DNA from: Gentiana macrophylla
Lineage: Eukaryota; Streptophyta; Magnoliopsida; Gentianales; Gentianaceae
Length of the DNA: 64,000 nt
Direction of reading: 5' to 3'
Assembly: GCA_026214975.1 (NCBI GenBank)
Contig: JAOBSW010000041.1
Coordinates: forward strand, 659,004 to 723,003
A program made the translations under genes and the position numbers. The notes beneath the pieces are model-generated. The model did not search any database and had not been told where the DNA came from. It was given only the letters and a program-made list of their open reading frames with translations. Of this stretch, positions 35,172-44,067 are shown one piece after another (positions within the stretch are counted from its first letter, which is position 1; every line of letters starts with the position of its first letter).

Positions 35172-35927
35172 CGGACAGTGGTTGTGTATAGTAAAAGGTT
35201 TTGTTCTCAACTGTTGTGCTATTGGTACCATAGGATTACATTACCACTCTAAATCATTAAGATTAAGCTATAACGCATGGCCCTAATTTGTTTTTTTTAA
35301 TTAATTTTTTTATTTGCATAGAGTATTTTTATATTTGAATTAATTTATAATGGTATTTATATTCCATCTTTTAATGTATTATTACATTATCTTTTTGATT
35401 TCACAGGTATAGGGAGTTTGTAGAGCGCAGAGCTGAGGCCGAAAGGTTATCTCCGTGTCATGTATTTGTTTCTTCTGTTAGTTAATAAGTTTTGTTTTGT
35501 TTGTTTTGTTTTGTTTTGTTTTGTTTTTTTTTTTTTTTTTTTTGTTGGGAAGAAAAGGTTAGTGTACTCTCTCTGCACTTATGGGGCTTGAAGGGTGACA
35601 CTCGGGTGTTTTTTTATTATTATTGTTAGTTTCACAAAAGCTATATTTTCTCCTCATGTTAACTTGCAGAATGTTCTGAATTTGGCCTAATTAATAAGAT
35701 TAGTAGGTAGGTAGGTCTCTTTGCACTATCGTTGCAATCAATACATGTGATATATTCAAACTCACTTCTAAACACTATGTGAAGCAAAGTAAAGATAGTT
35801 CAATGTCCAACTATTTGATTATGCATTTGTGCTTGCATCGTATGGCGTTTGACAATCTGTGTATCTTATACTATATATTTGCAGGAGGGACCGTGAGGCT
35901 TACGAGGATTTGCTCCGTCTTGCCTAG
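25647..35927 (+). CDS. Small split host gene, copy 2 (unrecognised, 110 aa)
   Basis: Eight exons: 25647-25666, 25792-25833, 25997-26058, 26190-26244, 26335-26355, 27547-27597, 35407-35445 and 35885-35927 (TAG). They sum to 333 nt, all introns are GT-AG, and phases match copy 1. The protein starts MGMQKLG and has an Arg-rich N-terminus with 'RRLHARSYSS' (residues 12-21), which resembles a mitochondrial presequence. One hydrophobic segment spans about 43-60. A highly charged, helix-prone tail follows (68-110) with repeated E/R and 'ERRAEAER', ending 'LLRLA'. Intron 6 is 7.8 kb and packed with copia pieces. It also contains a rival exon 7 at 31739, which would end the protein after about 91 aa. 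The family is not recognised. Conservation of phase and sequence between the two copies is the main evidence that the gene is real. Confidence 0.68.
27518..27537 (+). repeat. T20 polypyrimidine tract before exon 6
   Basis: A run of about 20 T precedes 'aaattgcag' at the acceptor of exon 6 in host gene copy 2. It acts as, or has expanded from, the splice polypyrimidine tract. Confidence 0.8.
28640..29777 (-). pseudogene. Ty1/copia gag fragment in intron 6 of copy 2
   Basis: The minus strand has text of the copia gag (UBN2-type) domain: a 'NYLEWPQTIKSA-NGNGKSEYTTSEI' block near 29500, 'LVMDGMTHSINSIV' near 29430, 'DMFMATC' near 29390, and a later 'EEKETRSRVMHKGSN' block near 29080. Stops and frameshifts are frequent. 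The PBS and LTR adjoin its upstream end. It is homologous to 34463-34795. The left limit is uncertain. Confidence 0.65.
29764..29777 (-). other. Primer binding site of copia element
   Basis: On the minus strand, TGGTTTCAGAACC follows the LTR end directly. This is one base off the TGGTATCAGAACC seen at 33685-33697. Confidence 0.6.
29778..30039 (-). repeat. Copia 5' LTR (about 262 bp)
   Basis: Starts TGTTAATATT next to the PBS and ends at a plausible TTTAACA at 30039. On the minus strand this gives TGTTAAA...TTAACA. The distal end is the less certain boundary. Confidence 0.5.
30040..31226. other. Intron sequence, no gene recognised
   Basis: About 1.2 kb of AT-rich sequence within the sixth intron of host gene copy 2. 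The ORFs here have no recognisable domain. Confidence 0.4.
31227..31354 (+). pseudogene. Diverged exon 4/5-like paralogue of the host gene
   Basis: Open reading text starts after an AG and ends at CG|GTATGT in phase 2, the phase of the exon 5/6 boundary in the host gene. It encodes 'ERLHAFIKFIVVALLGLPS' followed by 'LFLGVVFHQLVLIR'. This can be aligned with the hydrophobic segment of copy 2 ('RLAATVVLCALPSYGFLYL' ending in 'IR'). It looks like exons 4 and 5 without the intervening intron. Shorter copies at 33968-34072 and 34805-34905 have a TAA in place of the CAA near the end. It may be a relic of a third gene copy or an alternative exon. Confidence 0.45.
31739..31771 (+). pseudogene. Second exon 7-like segment in intron 6 of copy 2
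   Basis: After 'ttttacag', the text GTACAGGGAGTTTGTAG matches the start of exon 7 at 35407 (one difference), but a 6-base shortening and a TAA at 31761-31763 follow. If spliced from exon 6 it would give a protein ending 'YREFVGT' at about 91 aa. The upstream 470 bases also match those before 35407. Confidence 0.45.
31776..33697 (-). pseudogene. Ty1/copia gag-protease-integrase fragment in intron 6
   Basis: On the minus strand, gag comes first: 33437-33631 has 'TTMKLNGSNYIQWAQSVKMY' and 33155-33427 has 'STWLINSMEP'. A CCHC zinc knuckle follows near 32780-32830 ('CDRCKRDGHLKEGCW' read across two frames). Integrase is at 31776-32195, with 'LLHCRLGHPS' and 'CQSCVLAKQ' (H-H-C-C) and a core containing 'HSDVWGPS' and 'IIRTDNGTE', the first two acidic catalytic residues. 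The element stops there, so the last catalytic Glu, RT and RNase H are missing. Frameshifts separate the blocks. Confidence 0.83.
33685..33697 (-). other. Primer binding site of copia element
   Basis: On the minus strand, TGGTATCAGAACC follows the LTR end directly, complementary to initiator tRNA-Met as usual for plant copia. Confidence 0.75.
33698..33964 (-). repeat. Copia 5' LTR (about 267 bp)
   Basis: On the minus strand it reads TGTTATACATG...GAAAACTACA and abuts the PBS. Its far end touches a repeated piece of host-gene exon (from 33968). Confidence 0.65.
33968..34072 (+). repeat. Repeated host exon fragment (second copy)
   Basis: Near-identical to 31268-31375 and to 34811-34920 over about 100 bases, from 'catgcttttatcaag' to 'gtatgtttcctgta'. 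It shares the CAA-to-TAA change with the 34811 copy, so it is closer to that one. Confidence 0.7.
34173..34462 (+). repeat. Copia 3' LTR (290 bp) with preceding purine tract
   Basis: GAGAGGGGGAG is immediately followed by TGTTAGAATTAATC, and the segment ends TTCTTACA. A TATATAAAC stretch near 34365 is a candidate TATA box. Only about 100 bases of internal sequence precede the purine tract. Confidence 0.65.
34463..34795 (-). pseudogene. Copia gag fragment (homologue of 29265-29610)
   Basis: It shares long stretches with the fragment at 29265-29610, such as 'gtggccatgaacatatctgtt' in part, 'gagttaatgagtcatgccatcc' in part and 'tttgaggccattctagatag'. The minus strand reads as copia gag (UBN2-type). 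It sits back to front against the plus-strand LTR. Confidence 0.6.
34805..34905 (+). repeat. Repeated host exon fragment (third copy, with in-frame stop)
   Basis: Same sequence as 31260-31354 but with TAA instead of CAA near 34889. It keeps the GTATGT donor-like end. It is followed by 500 bases homologous to the intron leading to exon 7. Confidence 0.65.
35131..35171 (+). repeat. Long T tract (about 40 T)
   Basis: A T run of about 40 lies within an insertion that is absent from the homologous intron copy at 31540. It is preceded by 'acaagtaatatgtattatctg' in part and may be a reversed retroposon tail. Further T runs lie at 35527-35543 and 36187-36211. Confidence 0.8.
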
Positions 35928-36276
35928 TTTACTATGCCTGCCAGGGAAAGCTAGAATATTGATGGATCTACCCTCCATCTTGCCTAATTATTGTATGATG
36001 AAATATCTACTGTGTGGACTTAATCTTTTGTATTTGTGGTGAACAAACAAGAACAAGTAAAGACCATTCGATCAAGTTGCTGTATGTCACTGCCCTCTTT
36101 GTTTGTTATGAACTTGTGTCTTTTAACATGTCTGTGAGTTTATAATTTAAGGATAATGTGTACTTTGTTTTGTTGTTGTTGTTGTTTTTTTTTTTTTTTT
36201 TTTTTTTTTTTGGTTTTCTTTTTTAATGGTAAAAATAGGCATGTGGTTATGACGTAGCACAACGGCATTATTTAAC

Positions 36277-36452
36277 GAGTAATGGTACGGGCATAAAACC
36301 GTTGTGTCATATCGAGTGACCCAACGCTCATCTACACTGTTGATCATAATAAGTTTACATCTTCATCAATCTAGAATGGTCATTATCATCGCTGCAGGCG
36401 ACCGTTGGGTCATTCATTGTGACATAACAGTTTTATGCCCATATTATTGCTC
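36277..36452. mobile_element. Mutator-type MITE, copy 1 (176 bp)
   Basis: The terminal inverted repeat starts GAGTAATGGTAC and the right end is complementary (ATTATTGCTC), extending inward over the 'CCGTTGTGTCA' / 'TGACATAACAG' region. The flanks TTATTTAAC and TTCTTTCAC are a diverged 9-bp target duplication, as expected of Mutator-like elements. It is non-coding. Confidence 0.75.
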
Positions 36453-36543
36453 TTCTTTCACATATTGTCAAATAATAGTTATTATCATTACTCTTATTTC
36501 ACATATTGTCAAATAAAACCTATTTTACAATTAAAAACCTATT

Positions 36544-36813
36544 TTGCTTAAGCAAGAGGTCTCGGGTTCAAACTCTTGTGGATACAACAAATCTTGTTGG
36601 AAGATGTTTTCACCTTTCATGCCCGATAGTACTTTGAATGAGTACTCTCAGACAATTGTCGGGGATATCTCACGGGGAAAAAAGAGACATACACAAGACT
36701 CTTTGAATGCATTGTATTTTAATGAGATATCTAATGAGATGCCACATGTTTATGGCAAACCTGTTATCGATACAAGTCAAATATATGATTTTATAACTAA
36801 GAACATGAACTAA
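36544..36813 (+). other. Uncharacterised ORF between the two MITE copies
   Basis: An 89-codon open frame with no recognised domain. Its start overlaps a tRNA-like B-box word (GGTTCAAACTC). It may be chance or a relic. Confidence 0.2.
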
Positions 36814-36827
36814 CAACTCGGTAATCA

Positions 36828-37008
36828 TCAGCAATCAGCATTGCTGCTACTTCTAATTCGATCTAACAGTGAGCGTTCTTCCTCTGACTTCTTCATAGCG
36901 TTCCTCTTCTGCATCCTTTTGGCTTCACTTTCAGCAGCATCTGCTTGCACTTTCTCCGTTACAGTACTGAGACCAAGAATCTGCTGTCTAATTTCTCGTA
37001 TACTTGAA
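36828..37008 (-). pseudogene. Possible exon fragment encoding a charged helix
   Basis: The minus strand keeps an open frame of about 60 codons with strongly helix-like, Glu/Lys/Ala-rich text ('EKVQADAAESEAKRMQKR', 'KKSEEERSLLDRIRSSSN') ending in TGA. It lacks a clear start. It lies between the two MITE copies and could be a captured host exon. No family is recognised. Confidence 0.3.
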
Positions 37009-37184
37009 CGCTAAGGTCATGGAACGTATTCAGTAATCTTTGTGTACAAACAATGAGATAAGATCCAACGCATTATTTAAAATCTCCGAGAGTTTATAAT
37101 TTAAGGTTATTTGTACTCTTTGTTTTGTTGTTTTATGGTAAAAAAAGGCGGTGGTTATGACGTAGCACAACGGCATTATTTAAC

Positions 37185-37361
37185 GAGTAATGATCTGAGG
37201 CATAAATTAAATTTGTGTGATAATGAGTGATCAAACGGTCATCTACACCGTTGATCATAATAAGTTCACATCTTCATCGATCTAGAATCGTCATTTTCAA
37301 CGGTGCAGATAACCGTTGGGTCACTCACTGTGACACAACGGTTGTGGTTGTATCATTACTC
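37185..37361. mobile_element. Mutator-type MITE, copy 2 (177 bp) with exact 9-bp TSD
   Basis: The ends GAGTAATGAT and ATCATTACTC are perfect inverted repeats. TTATTTAAC is directly repeated at 37176-37184 and 37362-37370. The inner arms around 'cgttgatc' also pair. The flanking DNA on both sides is homologous to that of copy 1, so the whole block was duplicated after insertion. Confidence 0.85.
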
Positions 37362-37689
37362 TTATTTAACATATTGTCAAATTATAGTTATTTGACTTTT
37401 GTGTTATATTTGAATGACCAACGATGAAGGTTGAGATTTAGCCTTAACACATAGGGTGTCTATTTATTTATTATTATTATTAGAGGGACGGAGTCATAAA
37501 CCCATTTTTTATTATGAAATAATAAAGAAACACGTCACAATTTTAAAAAGTTGTAAAAATGACAAAATGAAATCCGTTGTACCAAAACACCTTTAAATAC
37601 AAAATAAAATGAATACATAAGGAAAAAAAAGAGAGCAAGAGCACGGACATATATATAATAAATTTTATTAAAATAACTCAAATACGTCT

Positions 37690-39930
37690 GATCCCTCCCG
37701 TTTAGCTCCAGCTTGTCCTAAAGATGGTGCAGAAGCTTGTCCTAAAGATGGTGCGATGTCTGGAAACTTAGCCTGGATTTCTTAGGCATCTTCTAAGCGG
37801 CTAACTCTTCATCTACATTAATCCATTTCATCTTCCATTGCACAACAAGAACATTTATGCGCTTAACCATTCTGATCTCCACACTTTTTGTAGATTATAC
37901 CACAAGCTGGCCGTCTATTGTGATCAATGGAGGTGACTGGGATGCAAGCACATTAATCCCTTTGTATTTCTTGAGTATGGAGACATGAAATTTTGAGCAT
38001 GGAGACATGAAAAACCGGGTGAATGCTCGATCATGTAGGTAACAGGAGTCTATAGGCCACAAGATTGACATTTTCCACAATTTTTGTAAGGCCCAAAATA
38101 CTTTGCAGCAAGTTTAATACTCCTCCTAACAGCCACAGATTGATGCCTATAAGGCTGGAGTTTGAGGAACAGATCTCCCACTTCATTGCTTTTCTCCTTA
38201 TTATTCGATCACCAAATACTTCATTCTCCCTCTGGTAAAAGCCAGTTGATTCCTCAACTCTCTAGCCATAATCTGTTTCTCGCACAAGAATTCTTCAACT
38301 TAGGCAAACTGTTGTGTGCCAAAACTACCCAATGGTATAAATGAAGGCTTTGTAGCCATAGAGTGCTTCAAAGGGTGTTATGTTCAAGGCTGAATGGTAG
38401 GAAGTGTTGTACTAGAACTCAGCCAAAGTAAGCCACTTATACCACTGTTTGGGCCTCATGAAGCAAATACATCCGAGATAAGGATTCTCTCTCTGCTTGT
38501 CCATCAGATTGGGGGTGATATCTTTGAATTAGGATATGTGTACCCCTTTATAACTTCATCAACTATTTCCAAAAAGTAATGGTGAAGATCTTGTCCCTAT
38601 CGTTGTCTCACGCCCTCGTATCCGTGTCCGCATATCCGTGTCCGTGCATCTTAGGCCATGCCAGGGTAAGGATCTCAGTAGTGGGTTGCAAAGAAACTCC
38701 GCATATTGCTCATGAGTATCTTTACATTGTTGACAAGTAACACAACTGTTAACCATGAAATTTGGACATCTATTTTCATGCATGGCCAAAAGAATAAGTG
38801 GCCAATCCTTTTGTAACAAGAGTTGACTCGAATGTCCCCTAATGGGACCCATATGTAGTCGATGTGGAATCTGCAATCTTATATCTCCGGACATCCCAAT
38901 GCAGATTCTCGCCCTTAAACCTTATAACCCTTGATGTAATGTGAAATTTGGTAGGAGTTTGGGTCTACAACCAAGGCACGGACATGGTCAATGGTCGACT
39001 AATCACCTTCATAATCGCCAACAACTTGTTTCTACCCAAGTTGGCACCATTGAAGTGATAGCCCAATAAGTACCTTCAATGTGCAACTCGTCTGGATAGG
39101 GCATCCGCAATTATGTTATTCCTGCATTTCTTATACACAATGGTGAAGTCCATCCCCATAACTTGGACACCTTTTTTGTTGGAGGCGGTGGTGGCTTTTC
39201 GATCCAAGAGGTGCTTTAAACTCGTTGATCTGCTCGTATAATGAAGTTGTTCCCCCGCAAGTAATGCTTCCATTTGCTCACCGCCATGTTGACCCCAAGC
39301 AATTTCCTCTCATAGATAGATAGGACTAGCTTTCGGAATTAAAAGCTTTGCTCGAGATCGCTTATAGGCCGGCCTTGTTGTTGCAGGACAACTCCAATTC
39401 CCTTATTTCAAGCATCTGTTTCCACACAAAAATGAAGAGAAAAGTCTAGCAAGTTGAGTATGGGAAACTTGCACATTCTTCTTTATCCTAAAAGGTTGTC
39501 CCAATTTGCTTCATTCCAACAGAGTTTGTTCTTCTTAAGTAATCTGTAAGAGGTTTAGTAATAGTGCCATATCCTTGAACAAACCGCTTATAAAAACATG
39601 TGAGCCCCTGTGAATCCTCTTAGCTCATGTTATGTTGGTGGGTGTAGGCCACTGCTTGATTTCCTTGACCTTAGCCTCATCTGTTTGGACCTATCCATTG
39701 AAGATGACATGTCCCAAATACTCCACTCTACTTTGAGCAAAGGAACATTTGTTAGGATTAGCATAATATTTGTGCTTACGAAGGGTTTTAACACCAATCT
39801 CAAGTGTGTGTGTGTGTCACGCAAAACAAGGCTATACACCAAAATGCCATCAAAGAGGACAAGAAGAAATTTTTCGTGTATGGATGCAACATACAATTCA
39901 TGGCCTTTTGAAAGGTGGTAGAGGAATTAG
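37690..39930 (-). pseudogene. Ty3/gypsy (chromovirus-like) RT to integrase end
   Basis: On the minus strand, RT comes first (39630-39896) with 'VLFDGILVYS' replacing F-D-D-I-L-V-Y-S, so the catalytic DD is D-G. RNase H follows with 'STSLKHLLDRK' and the tail 'NNIIADALSRR' (39076-39273). The integrase zinc finger is at 38559-38894 ('HMGPIRGHS', 'CVTCQQCK'). The post-integrase region is at 37895-38080 with 'FHVSILKKYKG', typical of chromodomain-type gypsy elements. The integrase core is poorly preserved, stops are frequent, and no LTR is seen. Confidence 0.8.
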
Positions 39931-39954
39931 TTAGGTATCTTATGTTTTTAGCAT

Positions 39955-40312
39955 TTTGTAGTGACCGGTGTAAAGTTATGAACTAAACGATGCTTAAAAG
40001 ACATCTTATGCTTGTTGTGTTGTCTAGTCATTAACGATGTTATGTAGGTGATAGAACTTGACATTTTACAGTCACCGATGCAAAGTGATGAACCAAACGG
40101 TGCTTAGAAAATATATTTTGTGTTTTGCATTGTCTAGTCGTTAACAATGTTTTGTTGGTGAATGAAATTGACATTTTGTAGTCACCGGTGTAAAATGATG
40201 AATTGAACGGGGCGTAGTATATCTTATGTTTTTTTGCATTGTCTATTCGCTGACGATGTTATGTTGGTGATAAAACATGACATATTGTACTCATCGGTGT
40301 TTTGATGATTTT
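39955..40312. repeat. Tandem repeat, 110-bp period, about 3.2 copies
   Basis: Units beginning GTSACCGGTG start at about 39961, 40071 and 40181, with a fourth partial copy near 40290. Each contains 'gtctagtcgttaacaatgttatg'-like text. They are degenerate and non-coding. Confidence 0.8.
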
Positions 40313-40505
40313 TTGTGAAATTTAGATTGATCTTTTTCAATGGAATGGTGTTCAGATAATTATTACAATAATAATGATTATTGTACCCTATTTATTTCCA
40401 TTATACTTCTAAATTCTAACATATTCCATTGTACAAATGCAAATAACGAAAAGAGCCAATAAAACCTCAATATAGCTACAGAACAACATCCGACTGTACA
40501 AAGGA

Positions 40506-40820
40506 GGCTAAATTACAATTTTGGTCCTCTAACTAGACACGTTTTTTGATTTTGGTCCTGATTTTTCTCCGGCGGCAATTTTAATCCTGTAAGTGGTTTT
40601 TTGTTTTTGCAAAAATAGTCCTGAACGCCGGAAAGACCACTTATAGGACTAAAATTGTCGCCGGAAAAGACCAATTTTAGTCCTGTAAGTGGTCTTTCCG
40701 GTGTTCAGGACTATTTTTGCAAAAAAAAGATCACTTACAGGACTAAAATTGTCGCCGGAGAAAAATCAGGACCAAAATCGAAAACGTGTCTAGTTAGAGG
40801 ACCAAAATTGTAATTTATCC
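40506..40820. mobile_element. Fold-back MITE (315 bp) with 10-bp flanking repeat
   Basis: The arms start GGMTAAATTACAATTTTGG and are almost perfectly complementary along most of the element, with further nested inverted repeats ('cttacaggactaaaattgtcgccgg'-like words, quoted in part). GTACAAAGGA flanks both ends (40496-40505 and 40821-40830). A 9-10-bp duplication fits a Mutator-type non-autonomous element. There is no ORF. Confidence 0.85.
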
Positions 40821-40914
40821 GTACAAAGGACATGGCACAAGAACCGACAATTACGAGGCCGGACCTTAAGGCAAGACGTGGCAAAATTCGGGTGTTTCTC
40901 AGATTGGTTTAGAA

Positions 40915-41345
40915 AACATCCGACTATGGCATTGTCGGACTATATGGAATGGAACGACAGTCCTAAAGTCGGAGCTCGACATCCGACAACTCCATAGTCA
41001 AGACCTTTTCATATTTCTTTTGTAAAACATCCAATATTGTGGCAGTCGGACCTTGACACCCAACACTCTAGCAGTTGTACCATGACATCCGATAGACATG
41101 CGGTCGGACCTCTCGCTCTAAATGCCTCAGAAACCTCCAACCATTTCTTGGTCAATCTAGAGATCCGACAGCTCCATAGTCGGGCTTTCTTCGGAATTTT
41201 CGATAAACATCCAACAGTGTAGCAGTCGGACCTTGACATCTAACAATATGGATGTCGGACCTTGACACCCGACAGTCTGGACTCTGGAGATCACATCTTT
41301 GTTAGAGTGGTCCATAATATATCCGACAATACCGTAGTTTGAACC
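40915..41345. repeat. Array of palindromic 'CATCCGAC..GTCGGAC' units (second locus)
   Basis: About ten units such as CCGACTATGGCATTGTCGG, with the same spacer type as at 23060-23560 ('ttttgtaaaacatccaa', 'gtggcagtcggacc'). C-G replaces part of the A-T pairing in the arms here, so the arms stay complementary while differing in sequence. Confidence 0.7.
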
Positions 41346-41428
41346 TCACATCCGAAAACTGAACCAAAAACTGAGTTTGAGCTCTCAGTTTTCTGTATGA
41401 TTTTGCAATATAGAGTCTATTGAAAATT

Positions 41429-41850
41429 GAGAGTTCAAACTACAATGGCTTGGGTTCGTTTTCGATGAAAACTGAGAGTTCAAACTACAAGGTTCTTAAG
41501 CAATTGAAGGCGTTGTGCTTCCTGTCATTGCTATCCGTTCTATCCTGGGAGATTAACGTCTCGCTGAAGCTCACGGCACACGAAGGTGAGGGGACGAATT
41601 AGTCTTAAGGAAACTGTGTGCAACACAGGGCTCGGATCATATATCCTTTTTCGATTTCCTTTGCAATTGTAATTCGAATTATGTTGTTATTCGTTTCTTT
41701 GTAATTTTTCTTTCGTTTTGAATAAGATTGTCCTACCGGTAATACAATGTCATTACCTATCTGTAACTAAATGGAGACCATTTTTTGAACCTGTTGAAGG
41801 TGCTATTAAAACGACAATGGCTTGGGTTCGTTTTCGATGATTTCCGGTTT
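41429..41850. other. Non-coding stretch with repeated short blocks
   Basis: 'gagttcaaactacaa' occurs twice (near 41431 and 41476), and 'caatggcttgggttcgtttt' occurs near 41443 and 41816. The second copy leads into LINE ORF1. No host gene is seen. Confidence 0.4.
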
Positions 41851-42840
41851 GGGCTTCGAAAGCAAGATTTTTATGAAATTGGGGAATATGGTGGGCAAGG
41901 CAGTTAAAGCCGATTCGACTACTTTATATAATTCACGAGCCCATTTTTCCCGGGTTTGCGTTGAGGTTGATTTGGAAAAACATTTTTAAAGACCTTCGTG
42001 TTAATCAATGGTGGAATGGGAAGGATTGCCAATGGTGTGCTGGGAATGTGGCAAATTTGGCCATCGAAAAGAGGATTGTCCTCTAAGTCACACTCAATCT
42101 GATTCTGCTAATCAGTCCAATTATGCAAATAGAAGATCCGGGGAGGGCCCTACACCGGAGAAACCTTACGGTCCTTGGATGATAGCCCAGACTAAACGTA
42201 GGAGGCCTACGAAACAAACCTACAAGGCCACTGGTCCCATCTCAAACACTGACTCCTAACAAAATGTCCTGGTAATGCCCGAACAACAGGAAAAGACCAC
42301 CCCAACCGGGTCTCGATTTACCGTTTGGCCGTTGAAGAAGATCAAGAAGAGGTTGCACCGAATGAAATCAATGAGCTAAGAAAGAAATCTGAACAAATAA
42401 CATCCCATGGGGGGACTTCCATCACAGTCCAACTTGAGAAAAACCATAAGGATGGCAATCCAGTACAACATCAAATTCCCAAGCAAGTGCCCTCCTCAGC
42501 AAATAAAGCCCTGCTCGGCAATAATACTATAGAGTCAGCAAAAAGGAAGGGTTCGGCCCTAAATGTTGATAAAACCCTAAGTGTATTGAGAGATTCCCTG
42601 GCCTCAAAGACACGTATTGTGTCTCGGGAACCTCTTGGTGAAATGGCCAACAATCAACCCAAATCGATTCTTTCGCAAGACAAACACGGGTCCATGAACA
42701 CTGCTAAAAATGATACACAAAAGAATGGGAGGAAAGGTCCGAGTAATCCTAAGCAACATCCTCCAGACAACGGTAAGCTAATTGATGGAAGCAGAATGGA
42801 TGTAGACACTCAAGGTCGAAATCCACTAAGAAGATAGGGC
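41850..42840 (+). pseudogene. LINE ORF1 fragment (DUF4283 and CCHC knuckle)
   Basis: The translation begins in the DUF4283 region ('IGNMVGK'-like text with 'VKADSTTLYNSRAHFSRVCVE'). It continues at 42008 with the CCHC zinc knuckle 'CWECGKFGHRKEDCP' and a 'YGPWM' block, then a Ser/Lys-rich tail (42325-42837). Stops occur near 41985 and 42257. ORF2 is absent: the element is cut off at about 42840. Confidence 0.8.
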
Positions 42841-44040
42841 AGCTGTGAGCTCCTGATGGCCAAATATAGTGACCAACTTTAACCGACAGAGTACCGGGTC
42901 AGTTGTACTACAACGGCGAGCAAGGTTGTATCCCACGAGTAATCCGTCAAGTACCAAAATCACGGTCGTATTTAGTTTAGGCTCACAAATATCGGGAAGG
43001 TAATTATAACTAAGAAAATAGAAAAATTCTAACTTTAAAATATATGAATAAAGGAATAGCTAAACTATGGTCAGGAACATTACACTTAATACCTTTACCG
43101 AATCACTAGGGACGAGGCTTGACCTACAAACCAACTAATAGTTTCTAATGAATGTGTTGTGGGTGCAACCTCCTAAACTGGTCCATAAGTGCTAATACCA
43201 CAACCTAGTTACCCTATATTCGGTTCAACAGTCCCCTCAATGAGATTTAATTGACCTAATATGGTGAAGAATTGTGAAACGCTCCGCATCCACCGAGTTC
43301 ACGGCTTAGCTAAAAAAACCTTACCAAGGAACAGACTGTGAAAAACTCGACTAGTTCGTGCATGGCAATCCTAAAACCCTAGTTCGCACACTCTCTCGCA
43401 AAATACATTTATAAAGGTCGTGTGTTAGATCAGTTAATGGTTTGCGACTCCACTAATAGCATTAGGTTCAAATTTTAGGACACAACAATTCAAAAGATTC
43501 AATTTTCAAGCTCTATTCATCCCTAGATCATCGATTAGGTATTAATTTCGTGGCTCAATCACATAATTCAGCTATTCAAAAATTTAGCTACTCATGATAA
43601 AATCAAGAACGTGAGAAATCGTAAATAAATTGGTAAACAACATGATAAAAGATGAATAATATTACCAATGAAATCAGAGTAATCCACCACTCGAATCGCC
43701 AATTCGTTGTGTTCCAATCGGAAAATAAAAGAAGAAATAATATTGGAGTTGTTCTATGAAAAAGTAGCAAGAAATATATTCTAATGGAAAAGGAGAAAAA
43801 AATAGTGCAAAAAGAAAATTGTGATATGAAAATCAGTATGTTGAAATTTGACCTAGTCGGCTTTGTATAGATTTAAACACCTCCCATTAATGTACCACCA
43901 ATTTATAGGAATTAAAACCTCCTATGGAGAATAGCTACCCCGCGGTGGATTTCTTCTTCGTCTTGAAGCTTGGTCGGCGACTTCTCGTAACAATGGAGAA
44001 GGACGCCTTGGATCTATTTCAATCTCTCTCTCTGACATAG
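42841..44040. other. Unclassified stretch, no gene
   Basis: About 1.2 kb with no meaningful ORF. Text such as 'taccgggtcagttgtactacaac' (in part) near 42893 gives the impression of a retroelement untranslated or LTR region, but I found no ends to support it. Confidence 0.3.
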
Positions 44041-44067
44041 CAGGAGGAGCAGCAGGGAGAGGTTGCG

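Noticed and set aside
36550..36570. B-box-like word (GGTTCAAACTC) suggesting a SINE or tRNA
   Set aside because: No A box, no tail and no flanking repeats were found.
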